28,815 nucleotides of DNA. It comes from CAZYSK01 sp964649415 (GTDB taxonomy: Bacteria; Chloroflexota; Anaerolineae; B4-G1). The notes under the pieces are model-generated. The model saw nothing but the letters and a program-made list of their open reading frames with translations. It was not told where the DNA came from and ran no database searches. Positions 1 through 6,771 of this stretch are shown piece by piece. Each line of letters opens with the position of its first letter. The stretch's first letter is position 1. The stretch covers positions 1 to 28,815 of the forward strand of contig CAZYSK010000076.1 of NCBI GenBank assembly GCA_964649415.1, given 5' to 3'. The translations under genes and the position numbers were made by a program.

Positions 1-75
1 GCTTTGCTCGATCCGGGGGTTGATGCGAACGTCACGTTCTGCTTCGAACATCCGCATCCGTTCTTGCTTGCCTGA
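1..75 (+). CDS. C-terminal end of an unidentified protein (cut by window edge)
   Basis: Frame 1 is open from the first base to a TGA at 73-75 and would encode the last 24 residues of a protein, ending in HPHPFLLA. The codons look like those of neighbouring genes (G/C at many third positions). A promoter-like pair for the next gene begins right at this stop codon, consistent with a gene end here. The fragment is too short to assign a family, and an open frame of this length can occur by chance. Confidence 0.4.
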   Translation, partial: ALLDPGVDANVTFCFEHPHPFLLA

Positions 76-96
76 ACCACCGGCATCAGGTAGAAT
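68..96 (+). promoter_or_regulatory. Sigma70-type promoter for the dehydrogenase gene
   Basis: TTGCCT at 68-73 (4 of 6 to TTGACA) is separated by 17 bp from TAGAAT at 91-96 (5 of 6 to TATAAT). Transcription would start near 103, leaving a leader of about 60 nt before the ATG at 163. The -35 overlaps the stop codon of the upstream fragment. The call rests on hexamer match and spacing only. Confidence 0.5.
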
Positions 97-162
97 AGTC
101 GGGCAAACCCAATTATCCACTCCGTCGGACGTGATCTTAAGCGTGGCCTTTAAGGAGGAAAG

Positions 163-1281
163 ATGCCTGATTATCGTATCGCGCTGATGCCCGGCGACGG
201 CATCGGCAAAGACGTGATGGATGCCGCACAGATCGTGCTGGACCGGATCAAGCTGGATGCCGAGTACGTCCCCGCCGACATCGGCTGGGAGTTCTGGCGC
301 CAGGAGGGCGAGCCACTGCCGCAGCGAACGATTGACACGCTCAAGACGTGCGATTGCGCGCTGTTCGCTGCCATCACCTCCAAGCCCAAGGAGGAAGCCG
401 AGGCCGAGCTGATCCCCAAACTTCAAGGAAAGGGGCTCACCTACCGCAGCCCCATCGTCCGATTGCGCCAGACGTTCGATCTCTACGTCAACCTGCGCCC
501 CTGCAAGGCGTTCAAGGGCAACCCACTCAACTACCGGGACGACGTGGACCTGGTCGTGTTCCGCGAGAACACGCAGGGACTCTACGCTGGCGTCGAATTC
601 CATCCTTTGCCGGAGGGAGTGCGGACGGCGATGGAGGCCCACAGTCCCCGCATGGCAGCCTTCAAGGGCGTGTTGTCGGAGGATATCGCCCTCTCCACCC
701 GGATCTTCACGCGCGAGGGCTGCCAGCGCATCGTCCGCAGTGCGTTCGAGTACGCCGATGCTCATGGCTACCCCACCGTCACCCTGGTCGAGAAGCCCAA
801 CGTCATCCGCGAGACATCGGGGTTGATGGTGCGTGAGGCCCGCAAGATCGCGGCCGAATACCCAGGGATTGAACTGTGGGAGACCAACGTGGATGCGATG
901 GCCATGTGGCTGATTAAGAACCCGCAGGATTACGGCGTGCTGGTCTCTAGCAACATGTTCGGCGACATCGTCTCGGACCTTTCGGCGCAGTTGGTCGGTG
1001 GGCTCGGGTTTGCCTCCAGCGGGAACATCGGCGACGACTTCGCCGTCTTCGAACCCACCCATGGCTCAGCGCCCAAGTACGCCGGTCTCCATAAAGTCAA
1101 TCCGACCGCCATGCTCCTGGCAGTCAAGCTGATGCTGGACTGGCTGGGCGAGACGGGGACGGCGCAGGCGCTGGAGCAGGCCATCGCAGGCACCATCGCC
1201 GAAGGGAAGGTACGCACCTACGACCTGGGCGGCAGTAACACGACGCTGGAGGTGGCGCAGGCAGTGGCAGACAGGCTGTAG
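163..1281 (+). CDS. Isocitrate/isopropylmalate dehydrogenase family protein
   Basis: A 372-residue NAD(P)-dependent beta-decarboxylating dehydrogenase that would oxidise a 2-hydroxy acid such as isocitrate, isopropylmalate, homoisocitrate or malate with Mg2+/Mn2+. Visible family landmarks are the N-terminal GDGIG (11-15), the substrate-arginine region from R100/R102 through YVNLRP (108-113), FRENTQGLYAG (133-143), the KPNV segment near 211, metal-binding aspartates D244, D268 and D272 in NVDAM and MFGDIVSD, and the cofactor loop EPTHGSAPKYAG (297-308). Length fits the short bacterial NAD-dependent class. The start is well supported by AAGGAGGAA a few bases upstream. The substrate cannot be fixed from sequence: the segment before YVNLRP is neither the classic isopropylmalate nor the classic isocitrate signature. 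No leu or TCA gene sits next to it to decide. Confidence 0.92.
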   Translation: MPDYRIALMPGDGIGKDVMDAAQIVLDRIKLDAEYVPADIGWEFWRQEGEPLPQRTIDTLKTCDCALFAAITSKPKEEAEAELIPKLQGKGLTYRSPIVRLRQTFDLYVNLRPCKAFKGNPLNYRDDVDLVVFRENTQGLYAGVEFHPLPEGVRTAMEAHSPRMAAFKGVLSEDIALSTRIFTREGCQRIVRSAFEYADAHGYPTVTLVEKPNVIRETSGLMVREARKIAAEYPGIELWETNVDAMAMWLIKNPQDYGVLVSSNMFGDIVSDLSAQLVGGLGFASSGNIGDDFAVFEPTHGSAPKYAGLHKVNPTAMLLAVKLMLDWLGETGTAQALEQAIAGTIAEGKVRTYDLGGSNTTLEVAQAVADRL

Positions 1282-1390
1282 ACCAGGGCTGCTACGCCTT
1301 CGCGTCCCGATCCGGCCAGGGAGCAAGCTTGCAGCCAGCCCGGCGGCCCGGGTTCGAGCACGTGATAGAGGGCTTTCCAGCGTAGACGCG

Positions 1391-2302
1391 CTAACCCAGC
1401 GGCATCATCGCCACGAGTACCGCAATGTCGGTCAGCGCCCAGGCATAGAGGGCGCGGTAGAAGCTACGCTGTTCGTAGGCCACGTCCACTTGTTGATATC
1501 GCCGGTACCAGGGGATCAGGACTGCCAACCAGCCCATCAGAGCCAAGGCCAGGGCGGTCGAGCGCCCATCCCAGTAGCGCAGGGTCACCTCCAGGGCCAG
1601 GAAGGTGAAGCCTATCCCCACACCCAGCATGCCCAACCGGAGGGAGTTCTGCTTGCCCAGGGCCAAGGTCAACGTGTGGTCGCCACGCCCGGCGTCCTCG
1701 CCCATCTGATAGACCTGGGTCAGTGGATAGAAGCCGACGAAGAACCAGAAGAAGGCCACGGCGATGTTGACGATGGGGGCAACGAGCGGTTGATCTGCGG
1801 CGGCCCATCCTGCGTAGATGGTCAACGCGCCAAAGCCGGTCGCGTTGATGAGCACGTCCAGACCGGCACGCGCCTTGAATCGGAAGGGGGGCACGGAATA
1901 AAGCAGGGACATCACCAGGCAGATCCCATAGGCGAGGGAGAAACGCGAGCCCAGGGTCAGCGCGATGGGTATACCCAACACCATCAGGGCCAACGCAAAG
2001 AGGGCCAGGTGACGTGGCACAGGGGGTGGGTTTTCCAAATAGCCAATGTCCCCCTCGTCTCTATCGAACGCACTGTTGATCGCCAGCGTGCCGCCGTTGC
2101 CCAGTATTCCCCAGGCCAACACCGCGAGCGCCCAGCGCCCTAGCCCTGCACGGTCAAGGGAGAGACCGTTGGACAGCAGGAAACCGACTGACATGTGCGC
2201 AGTTACGATAGACCAGGCCCGGGGGCGAAGATGGAGCAGGTAGGGCAACCAGGACGAAGGCAAGACACGGGCCAAAAGCTGTCTGGCAGCGAAACGACGC
2301 AT
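1391..2302 (-). CDS. UbiA-family prenyltransferase (membrane protein)
   Basis: A 303-residue polytopic membrane protein of the UbiA superfamily, which transfers a prenyl chain to an aromatic or other acceptor (quinone, chlorophyll or tetraether-like lipid pathways). The two Asp-rich motifs that bind Mg2+-diphosphate are recognisable: NSAFDRDEGD at 76-85, and MGEDAGRGD at 200-208 in place of the usual second DxxxD. The segment YSVPPFRFKARAG (135-147), typical after the third helix, lies between them. About eight hydrophobic segments follow one another. The frame is open 84 codons further upstream, but the ATG at 2302 is chosen because GGAAAGGAG precedes it and the extra N-terminus resembles no UbiA protein. 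It is divergent from the PrpD-family gene. The acceptor cannot be predicted, as no quinone genes are adjacent. Confidence 0.85.
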   Translation of the reverse strand: MRRFAARQLLARVLPSSWLPYLLHLRPRAWSIVTAHMSVGFLLSNGLSLDRAGLGRWALAVLAWGILGNGGTLAINSAFDRDEGDIGYLENPPPVPRHLALFALALMVLGIPIALTLGSRFSLAYGICLVMSLLYSVPPFRFKARAGLDVLINATGFGALTIYAGWAAADQPLVAPIVNIAVAFFWFFVGFYPLTQVYQMGEDAGRGDHTLTLALGKQNSLRLGMLGVGIGFTFLALEVTLRYWDGRSTALALALMGWLAVLIPWYRRYQQVDVAYEQRSFYRALYAWALTDIAVLVAMMPLG

Positions 2303-2488
2303 AGGAGGCTCCTTTCCTGGGAGAAGAGCGGAGGCGCGGTGCCGCCCCCGTGTTTGACGTGTTCGGTTCAGCGTGTTCAGAAGGAATAACCCAGGAAGAG
2401 CCACAGGGTTGCGAAACACATGGCAGCGAGGGCAGCAACCCTGCGTCAGGATGTCAGGATGAATGTGCAGCAGAGACATAGCACAAGT

Positions 2489-2514
2489 GTAGGGGCAGGC
2501 CTTGTGCCCGCCCG
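2489..2514. repeat. GC-rich palindromic repeat, copy 1
   Basis: GTAGGGGCAGG followed by GCCCGCCCG can fold into an imperfect GC hairpin. It shares its left end and its GCCCGCCCG right end with the copy at 5746-5775, and its GTAGGGGC start with copies at 3911-3936 (opposite strand) and 22351-22376. It lies between the divergent UbiA and PrpD-family genes, just ahead of the latter's ribosome binding site. Confidence 0.6.
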
Positions 2515-2533
2515 GAAGTGAAGGAGGAACACT

Positions 2534-3910
2534 GTGGACAGTATCACCCGTCAAATGGCCCGCTTCGCGCTAGGTCTTCAATACGAAGACATCCCGGGCG
2601 ACTCAGTGCGTGAGGCTAAGCGCTTTCTGTTCGACTCCGTCGGCTGTGCGCTGGCGGCAGTTCCCAACGAGGACATGCAAGCGGCCCATCGCGCTATACT
2701 CGCGTTGGGCGGCACAGAGGAGGCAACCATCATCGGCAGCGGCCACCGCACCAACGTGGTCAACGCCGCGTTGATGAACGCGCTCCTGGTGCGGGCGTTG
2801 GACTACAACGACATCTACTGGGAGCAGGACCCCTCCCATCCCTCCGACATCATCCCGGCCGCGCTGGCCGCGGGTGAGGTAGCCCACCGGGATGGGCAAG
2901 AGGTCCTGGTCGGCATTCTCATCGCCTACGAACTGGAGATGCGCTGGTGTCTGGCAGCCACGCCGGGCATCCGGGAGGTTGGATGGCACCACGCCACGCT
3001 GACCCAGTTCGTGTCCCCGTTTGTCGCGGCTCGCATGATGGGCCTGAGCGAGGACCAGGCTGTCGCGGCGGCCGGCATCTCGGGCAGCTCCCACTTCACG
3101 CTCGGCGGGGTCGTAGCGGGGCACCTGACCAATATGAAGAACACAGCCGACCCGATGGCAACCGAGGCGGGCGTCCGCGCCGCGCTCCTGGCCCGGGAGG
3201 GCTACACCGGCCCGGTCGAGGTCATCGAGGGCAAAGAGGGGCTCTACGAAGTGCTGAAAAACGTCGAGTGGTCCACCGAAGCACTATTGGGCGGCCTGGG
3301 GGAGGAGTTCCTGATCACTGAATGCGGCTACAAGGCATTCCCCACGGAGGCCCTGACGCACCAACCGATCACCGCCGCGCTGAACATCTGCCGCGCCCAC
3401 TCTATCGCTGCGGAGGACGTGGCCGAATTACTCGTGCGCACCACCACGCGAGGCGCTGATATCCTCTCCGACCCATCCAAGTACAAACCCACGACGAAGG
3501 AGACGGCCGACCACAGCCTGCCCTACTGCATCGCGGCCGCCGTCGCGGATGACAACGTGCTACCCAGTTCCTTCGAGGAGGGTAAACTGCGCGACCCACG
3601 CATCTGGGCGCTCTTGCCCAAGATCAAAGTCGTGGCTGACGCGGAGATTGACGCCCTCTTCCCAGGTGTGAAACGCGCCATCGTGCGCATCACGACCAAG
3701 GACGGAACGGTCCATGAAGAACAGGTAGACCACGCCAAGGGTAGCCCAGAGAACCCGATGAGCGACGACGAGGTCGTCGCCAAGTTTGAGGCCAACGCGA
3801 CCGCCGTGCTCAGCCCGGAGAGGCGCGCACGGGTGATCGAAGCCACCTGGGCATTGGAAGACTGCGCCGACATCGGTGAGTACCTGCGCTTGCTGGTCGG
3901 TGATCGCTAG
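2534..3910 (+). CDS. MmgE/PrpD family protein
   Basis: A 458-residue protein of the MmgE/PrpD family, whose best-known members are 2-methylcitrate dehydratase (PrpD) and cis-aconitate decarboxylase; many members have unknown substrates. Family features include the N-terminal helical domain with DSVGCALAA, the all-alpha core with AAGISGSS and DPMATEAGVRAALLAREGYTGP, then EVIEGKEGLYEVL and the ECGYKAFPTEALTHQPI stretch that matches the conserved KPYPCC-type active-site region. The C-terminal alpha/beta domain ends with residues on MSDDEVVAKFE. Translation begins at GTG with a textbook AAGGAGGAA at 2521-2529. No prpB, prpC or acn gene is nearby, so methylcitrate cycle function should not be assumed. 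The isocitrate-dehydrogenase-type gene upstream hints at organic acid metabolism, which is inference only. Confidence 0.9.
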   Translation: MDSITRQMARFALGLQYEDIPGDSVREAKRFLFDSVGCALAAVPNEDMQAAHRAILALGGTEEATIIGSGHRTNVVNAALMNALLVRALDYNDIYWEQDPSHPSDIIPAALAAGEVAHRDGQEVLVGILIAYELEMRWCLAATPGIREVGWHHATLTQFVSPFVAARMMGLSEDQAVAAAGISGSSHFTLGGVVAGHLTNMKNTADPMATEAGVRAALLAREGYTGPVEVIEGKEGLYEVLKNVEWSTEALLGGLGEEFLITECGYKAFPTEALTHQPITAALNICRAHSIAAEDVAELLVRTTTRGADILSDPSKYKPTTKETADHSLPYCIAAAVADDNVLPSSFEEGKLRDPRIWALLPKIKVVADAEIDALFPGVKRAIVRITTKDGTVHEEQVDHAKGSPENPMSDDEVVAKFEANATAVLSPERRARVIEATWALEDCADIGEYLRLLVGDR

Positions 3911-3936
3911 AGGGCACGGATCCCGCGCCCCTACAC
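3911..3936. repeat. GC-rich palindromic repeat, copy 2 (possible terminator)
   Basis: GGGCACGG-ATCC-CGCGCCCC forms a stem with one A/C mismatch immediately after the PrpD-family stop codon. Read on the minus strand it begins TGTAGGGGCGCGG, the same start as the copy at 22351. It may serve as a 3' hairpin for the gene, but there is no T run after it. Confidence 0.55.
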
Positions 3937-4022
3937 CATTCGCCACTGCACGCGCATCGCTTGCTGCACAGCAGGGTTATATGCACTAGCAGTCATACCA
4001 TACGACATCGGGAGGAAGTCTC

Positions 4023-4925
4023 GTGAAGCGAGCCGTCAGCATCAGCCTGGGAAGCACGACCCGCGACAAACGGGTCACTATTACCCTACTCGGCGAAGAG
4101 ATCACGCTCGAACGCATCGGCACCAACGGTGACGTGGACAAAGCGATCCAATTGTACAGCGAGTTGGATGGCCAGGTAGACGCCTTCGGCGTAGGAGGCA
4201 TTGACCTGGGGTTCAACGTCGCAGGGCGCTACTATCCGCTCTACGATGCCCAGAAGCTTGTCACGGAGGTGAAACAAACGCCGGTCGTGGACGGCGGTGG
4301 TCTCAAACTGACGCTGGAAAGTGGTCTGGCTCAGTGCATCGAGCGCGAGATCGGGGACCAGGTGCAGCCCAAGCGGGCGCTGATATGCGTAGGCGTGGAT
4401 CGCTACGGGAGTGCCCTCTCCTTTGTCGAGGCGGGCTACGACGTGATCTTCGGCGACTTAGGTTTTGCGCTGGGTTTGCCGATCCCTGTCCGTTCGCTGC
4501 GCGGTCTGCACACGCTGGCCCGCTTCGTCGCGCCCATCGCCGGGCGGTTGCCATTGGACTTCCTCTATCCTACCGGCGAGAAGCAGGAGGAGAACGTACC
4601 AAGATTCGAGAAATGGTACGCTTGGGCTACCATCATCTGCGGTGATTGTCTCTACATCAGACAGCACATGCCCGAGCGCCTCGAGGGCAAGATCATCGCA
4701 ACGAACACTACCACGCCCGCCGACGTCGAGGCATTTCGCGAGCGTGGGGTCCGCTATCTGGTCACCTCCACCCCACGGCTGGAGGGCCGCTCTTTCGGCA
4801 CGAACATGATGGAGGCGGCCCTGGTCGCCGTTGCCGGCAAGGGCCGCCCCCTGACAACCGACGAACTCCACGACATGTTGGAGCAGATCGGCCTCAAGCC
4901 CACGCTGCAGCGGCTGGACAAGTAG
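4023..4925 (+). CDS. Protein of the type often labelled 'quinate 5-dehydrogenase', function uncertain
   Basis: A 300-residue soluble protein that I recognise, from memory, as similar to proteins automatically named quinate 5-dehydrogenase in Chloroflexota and Clostridia-type genomes. That name is not well founded. It starts with RAVSISLGSTTRDKRV, has a Gly-rich turn FGVGGIDLGF (55-64), a central ICVGVDRYGSALSFVEAGYD segment compatible with a Rossmann-like strand-turn-helix, then PTGEKQEE and a C-terminal RLEGRSFGTNMMEAA region. No clear GxGxxG dinucleotide site of the shikimate dehydrogenase type is visible. Translation starts at GTG with GGGAGGAAG at 4010-4018. It is the first gene of an apparent operon with a nucleotidyltransferase (45 bp downstream) and a PAP2 phosphatase, suggesting a role in making or turning over a phosphorylated metabolite or lipid rather than quinate catabolism (inference). 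Confidence 0.65.
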   Translation: MKRAVSISLGSTTRDKRVTITLLGEEITLERIGTNGDVDKAIQLYSELDGQVDAFGVGGIDLGFNVAGRYYPLYDAQKLVTEVKQTPVVDGGGLKLTLESGLAQCIEREIGDQVQPKRALICVGVDRYGSALSFVEAGYDVIFGDLGFALGLPIPVRSLRGLHTLARFVAPIAGRLPLDFLYPTGEKQEENVPRFEKWYAWATIICGDCLYIRQHMPERLEGKIIATNTTTPADVEAFRERGVRYLVTSTPRLEGRSFGTNMMEAALVAVAGKGRPLTTDELHDMLEQIGLKPTLQRLDK

Positions 4926-4970
4926 CCGGATGAGACCTCCCCGCGAGGCCAGCACGCTGAACGGACAGCC

Positions 4971-5798
4971 ATGAGCAAAGCGTACTCCATCGTCGCCATC
5001 GTCACCGCAGGCTGGAGCCCAGGAGAGGACGACCCGCTGGCTGAACACACGCAGGGCAGGTCGAAGGCCCTCATCCCCATCGCGGGAAGGCCGATGATCA
5101 CTTACGTGGTGGATGCGCTCAGTGGGACACGCACCATCGAGCGCGTCGTTATCGTTGGCCTGGATCCCACGGTCCAGATACAGGCCTCGACGCCAGTGGA
5201 GTATGTGGCCAACGCGGGAGGGCTCCTGGAGAACATGGAAGCGGGCTTCCAGTACGTGGCTCAGAACTACCCTAACGCGGACGCGATGCTGCTCAGCAGC
5301 GCCGACATACCGACGATCACCCCCTCTATCGTGGCCGCCTTCATCGAGGAATGCCTCCGCACAGATCATGACCTGTACTACAGCATCGTCGCGCGTTCGG
5401 TGATGGAAACGCGATTCCCTGAATCGCGTCGCACCTACGTGCACCTGCGCGAGGGCAACTACGCTGGCGGCGACCTGACGCTGATCCGCACCGGTGTGGG
5501 CTTCGGCCAGCGCGAACTGTGGCGCAACCTGGCCCGGGCGCGCAAGCACCCACTGAGGCAGGCGGCTATGTTCGGCCTGTGGCCCCTCGTCAAGCTCATC
5601 ACCCGTCGTCTGACGTTGGCCGAGGCCGAGACGCGAGCCTGCGCCGTACTCAACATGCGAGGGCGGGCCGTCCCCTTTCCTTATGCAGAGGTGGGAATGG
5701 ACGTGGACAAGCCATTCCAATTGGAGATCGTGCGCCGGGAACTGTGTAAGGGCAGGTCTAGCGCCTGCCCGCCCGTAATTCCTAGGGTTGGCCCGTGA
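4971..5798 (+). CDS. MobA-like / sugar-phosphate nucleotidyltransferase family protein
   Basis: A 275-residue cytosolic protein of the GT-A-fold nucleotidyltransferase group that includes MobA, IspD and inositol- or sugar-phosphate cytidylyl/guanylyl transferases. It shows an N-terminal VTAGW loop in place of the usual LAGGxGxR, the lysine motif SKALIPIAGRPM (31-42), the metal-binding strand LLSSADIP with D112, the acceptor-side GNYAGGDL (162-169), and GMDVDKPF (243-249) as a second metal-binding aspartate region. The middle segment has extra helices (residues 180-225) beyond a minimal MobA. The last 17 residues (259-275) are encoded by a dispersed palindromic repeat and are probably not part of the fold. 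The start site has only weak Shine-Dalgarno support. The stop overlaps the GTG of the PAP2 gene by 4 bp, implying translational coupling. NTP and acceptor are unknown. Confidence 0.75.
   Translation: MSKAYSIVAIVTAGWSPGEDDPLAEHTQGRSKALIPIAGRPMITYVVDALSGTRTIERVVIVGLDPTVQIQASTPVEYVANAGGLLENMEAGFQYVAQNYPNADAMLLSSADIPTITPSIVAAFIEECLRTDHDLYYSIVARSVMETRFPESRRTYVHLREGNYAGGDLTLIRTGVGFGQRELWRNLARARKHPLRQAAMFGLWPLVKLITRRLTLAEAETRACAVLNMRGRAVPFPYAEVGMDVDKPFQLEIVRRELCKGRSSACPPVIPRVGP
5746..5775. repeat. GC-rich palindromic repeat, copy 3 (inside coding sequence)
   Basis: GTAAGGGCAGG-TCTAGCG-CCTGCCC followed by GCCCG forms a 7-bp perfect GC stem (GGGCAGG/CCTGCCC). It is closely related to the copy at 2489-2514. 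It lies within the last codons of the nucleotidyltransferase gene, about 20 bp before the start of the PAP2 gene. Confidence 0.65.
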
Positions 5799-6313
5799 GG
5801 GCCTCCCTGGAACGGATCGCCGCCCTCGACCGGCAATGGTCGACACAACTCGCCATCCCGCACGAGTTACGCAGGCTGCGCCCGCTCGCCCTGGTCCTCG
5901 CGCACAGCGGCGATAGCCCGCTCTGGCTGCTCGGCGCGGTGGCGGCGCTTGTGTGGGGCAACAAGACGTGGCGAGACTTCGGATGGCGCGCGCTTGTCGG
6001 GACGCTGGCCGCTGGCGCAGCGGTCACCAGCCTCAAGTGGCTTTTTCGCCGCCAGCGCCCGCAGGGAAAGGGCTGGGGCTTCTACTCGCGGCTCGACCGT
6101 CACGCCTTCCCCTCCGGTCACGCCGGTCGCTCCGCCTGTCAGGTCGTATTGTTGGGGCCGCTTCTGCCAACCTGGGGGTGTATCCTCCTGGCACTCTGGG
6201 CCGGCCTGGTTGGTCTGGCTCGAGTTGGGCTGCGGGTCCATTTCCTCTCAGACATCGCCAGCGGCTGGGGCGTGGGCCTGCTGGTCGGCATGGTCCTAAA
6301 AACGGCGTTGTAG
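5795..6313 (+). CDS. PAP2 superfamily phosphatase (membrane)
   Basis: A 172-residue integral membrane phosphatase of the PAP2/acid-phosphatase superfamily, which removes phosphate from lipid or polyprenyl (pyro)phosphates or phosphorylated headgroups. All three catalytic blocks are present: KWLFRRQRP (81-89), PSGH (106-109) with the catalytic-acid His109, and R143 to HFLSD (149-153) with the nucleophile His149 and Asp153. Hydrophobic segments lie around residues 42-54, 66-80, 113-140 and 157-168. Start codon GTG overlaps the upstream stop as GTGA. The partner genes suggest a phosphorylated-headgroup lipid pathway, such as those where an NTP-transferase and a phosphatase act in sequence, but no substrate can be named. 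Confidence 0.88.
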   Translation: MRASLERIAALDRQWSTQLAIPHELRRLRPLALVLAHSGDSPLWLLGAVAALVWGNKTWRDFGWRALVGTLAAGAAVTSLKWLFRRQRPQGKGWGFYSRLDRHAFPSGHAGRSACQVVLLGPLLPTWGCILLALWAGLVGLARVGLRVHFLSDIASGWGVGLLVGMVLKTAL

Positions 6314-6412
6314 ACCTCCGGCCAGGTTTTGGCACCGTTAGCCAATTCTGACCTGCCGTCGCATCGGGCATCCAAAGCCCCACAGAACCGACACCCCCGC
6401 TTGGCCGGGCGT

Positions 6413-6434
6413 CCTTCCCATATCTTGGGGAAGG
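6413..6434 (+). terminator. Stem-loop downstream of the PAP2 operon
   Basis: CCTTCCC (6413-6419) pairs with GGGAAGG (6428-6434) around an 8-nt loop, 100 bp after the PAP2 stop. There is no T tract, so a terminator role is tentative. Part of the same sequence (6418-6430) recurs inverted after dnaA. Confidence 0.35.
6418..6430 (+). repeat. 13-bp inverted repeat flanking dnaA, left copy
   Basis: CCATATCTTGGGG here is the exact reverse complement of CCCCAAGATATGG at 8218-8230. The two copies bracket the dnaA gene, one in its upstream region and one at the edge of the origin. Confidence 0.5.
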
Positions 6435-6508
6435 CACCTCCACAAGCCCTACTTCTTGGGGGCAACACCGTCGGTGAACACACGTCCAACGACTCGCCAC
6501 ATGCTTAT

Positions 6509-6531
6509 CTTAAAACACACCCCGTTTTAAG
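6509..6531. promoter_or_regulatory. Inverted repeat just upstream of the dnaA promoter (operator candidate)
   Basis: CTTAAAAC (6509-6516) and GTTTTAAG (6524-6531) form a perfect 8-bp inverted repeat around a 7-bp centre. It is A/T-rich in a GC-rich background and ends 20 bp before the -35 hexamer of the dnaA promoter. Position and symmetry suit a dimeric regulator; no known regulator is recognised. The 458-bp gap 6314-6771 otherwise holds the hairpin at 6413, the promoter and the leader ORF. Confidence 0.4.
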
Positions 6532-6550
6532 CTCCCAGGCCGAAAGTCGG

Positions 6551-6579
6551 TTGTCACAGAAGTGCTCTTCGGGTAGAAT
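6551..6579 (+). promoter_or_regulatory. Sigma70-type promoter for dnaA
   Basis: TTGTCA (6551-6556, 5 of 6) is 17 bp from TAGAAT (6574-6579, 5 of 6). The predicted start near 6586 gives a leader of about 185 nt before the dnaA ATG at 6772, containing a short in-frame ORF. Confidence 0.6.
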
Positions 6580-6678
6580 ATGGACACTTCAGGGCGGGAA
6601 GCGATTGGTCGCCACGAGGTTTACCACAACAGCCACTCTGGTTGGCTTAGCGAAAGGGCCAACACAATCAAGGAGAGT

Positions 6679-6726
6679 ATGAACGCCGTTCATTGCTCTT
6701 ACCTCTATATCGCTTCCTGCCGCTAG
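6679..6726 (+). CDS. 15-residue leader ORF upstream of dnaA (candidate uORF)
   Basis: AAGGAG (6670-6675) precedes ATG at 6679 with a short gap, opening a 15-codon frame (MNAVHCSYLYIASCR) that ends at TAG 6724-6726, 45 bp before the dnaA ATG. It is in the same reading frame as dnaA. dnaA itself has no visible Shine-Dalgarno, so translation of this ORF could influence dnaA expression by coupling or reinitiation. The peptide resembles nothing known, and chance cannot be excluded. Confidence 0.35.
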   Translation: MNAVHCSYLYIASCR

Positions 6727-6771
6727 TCGTCCTTGCTGATCGTCGTGGTACTCCAGTCCTACAACTCTACA

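Noticed and set aside
113..121. DnaA-box-like TTATCCACT upstream of the dehydrogenase
   Set aside because: A single copy with one mismatch, not clustered; expected by chance and overshadowed by the group at 8156-8439.
2354..2390. TTGACG upstream of the PrpD-family gene as a promoter -35
   Set aside because: No -10-like hexamer at 15-19 bp; the nearest A/T-rich stretch is too far.
2303..2554. 84-codon N-terminal extension of the UbiA-type protein
   Set aside because: It overlaps the start of the divergent gene, lacks family character, and a good Shine-Dalgarno precedes the internal ATG at 2302.
3962..3973. Small palindrome TGCTG-CA-CAGCA before the quinate-type gene
   Set aside because: Only 5-bp arms, no clear promoter hexamers at correct distance; too weak to call an operator.
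4458..5846. A 462-codon open frame on the minus strand opposite the quinate-type and nucleotidyltransferase genes
   Set aside because: It mirrors two well-supported genes in a GC-rich region where antisense frames stay open; composition is Arg/Gly/His-rich with no family motif and no ribosome site.
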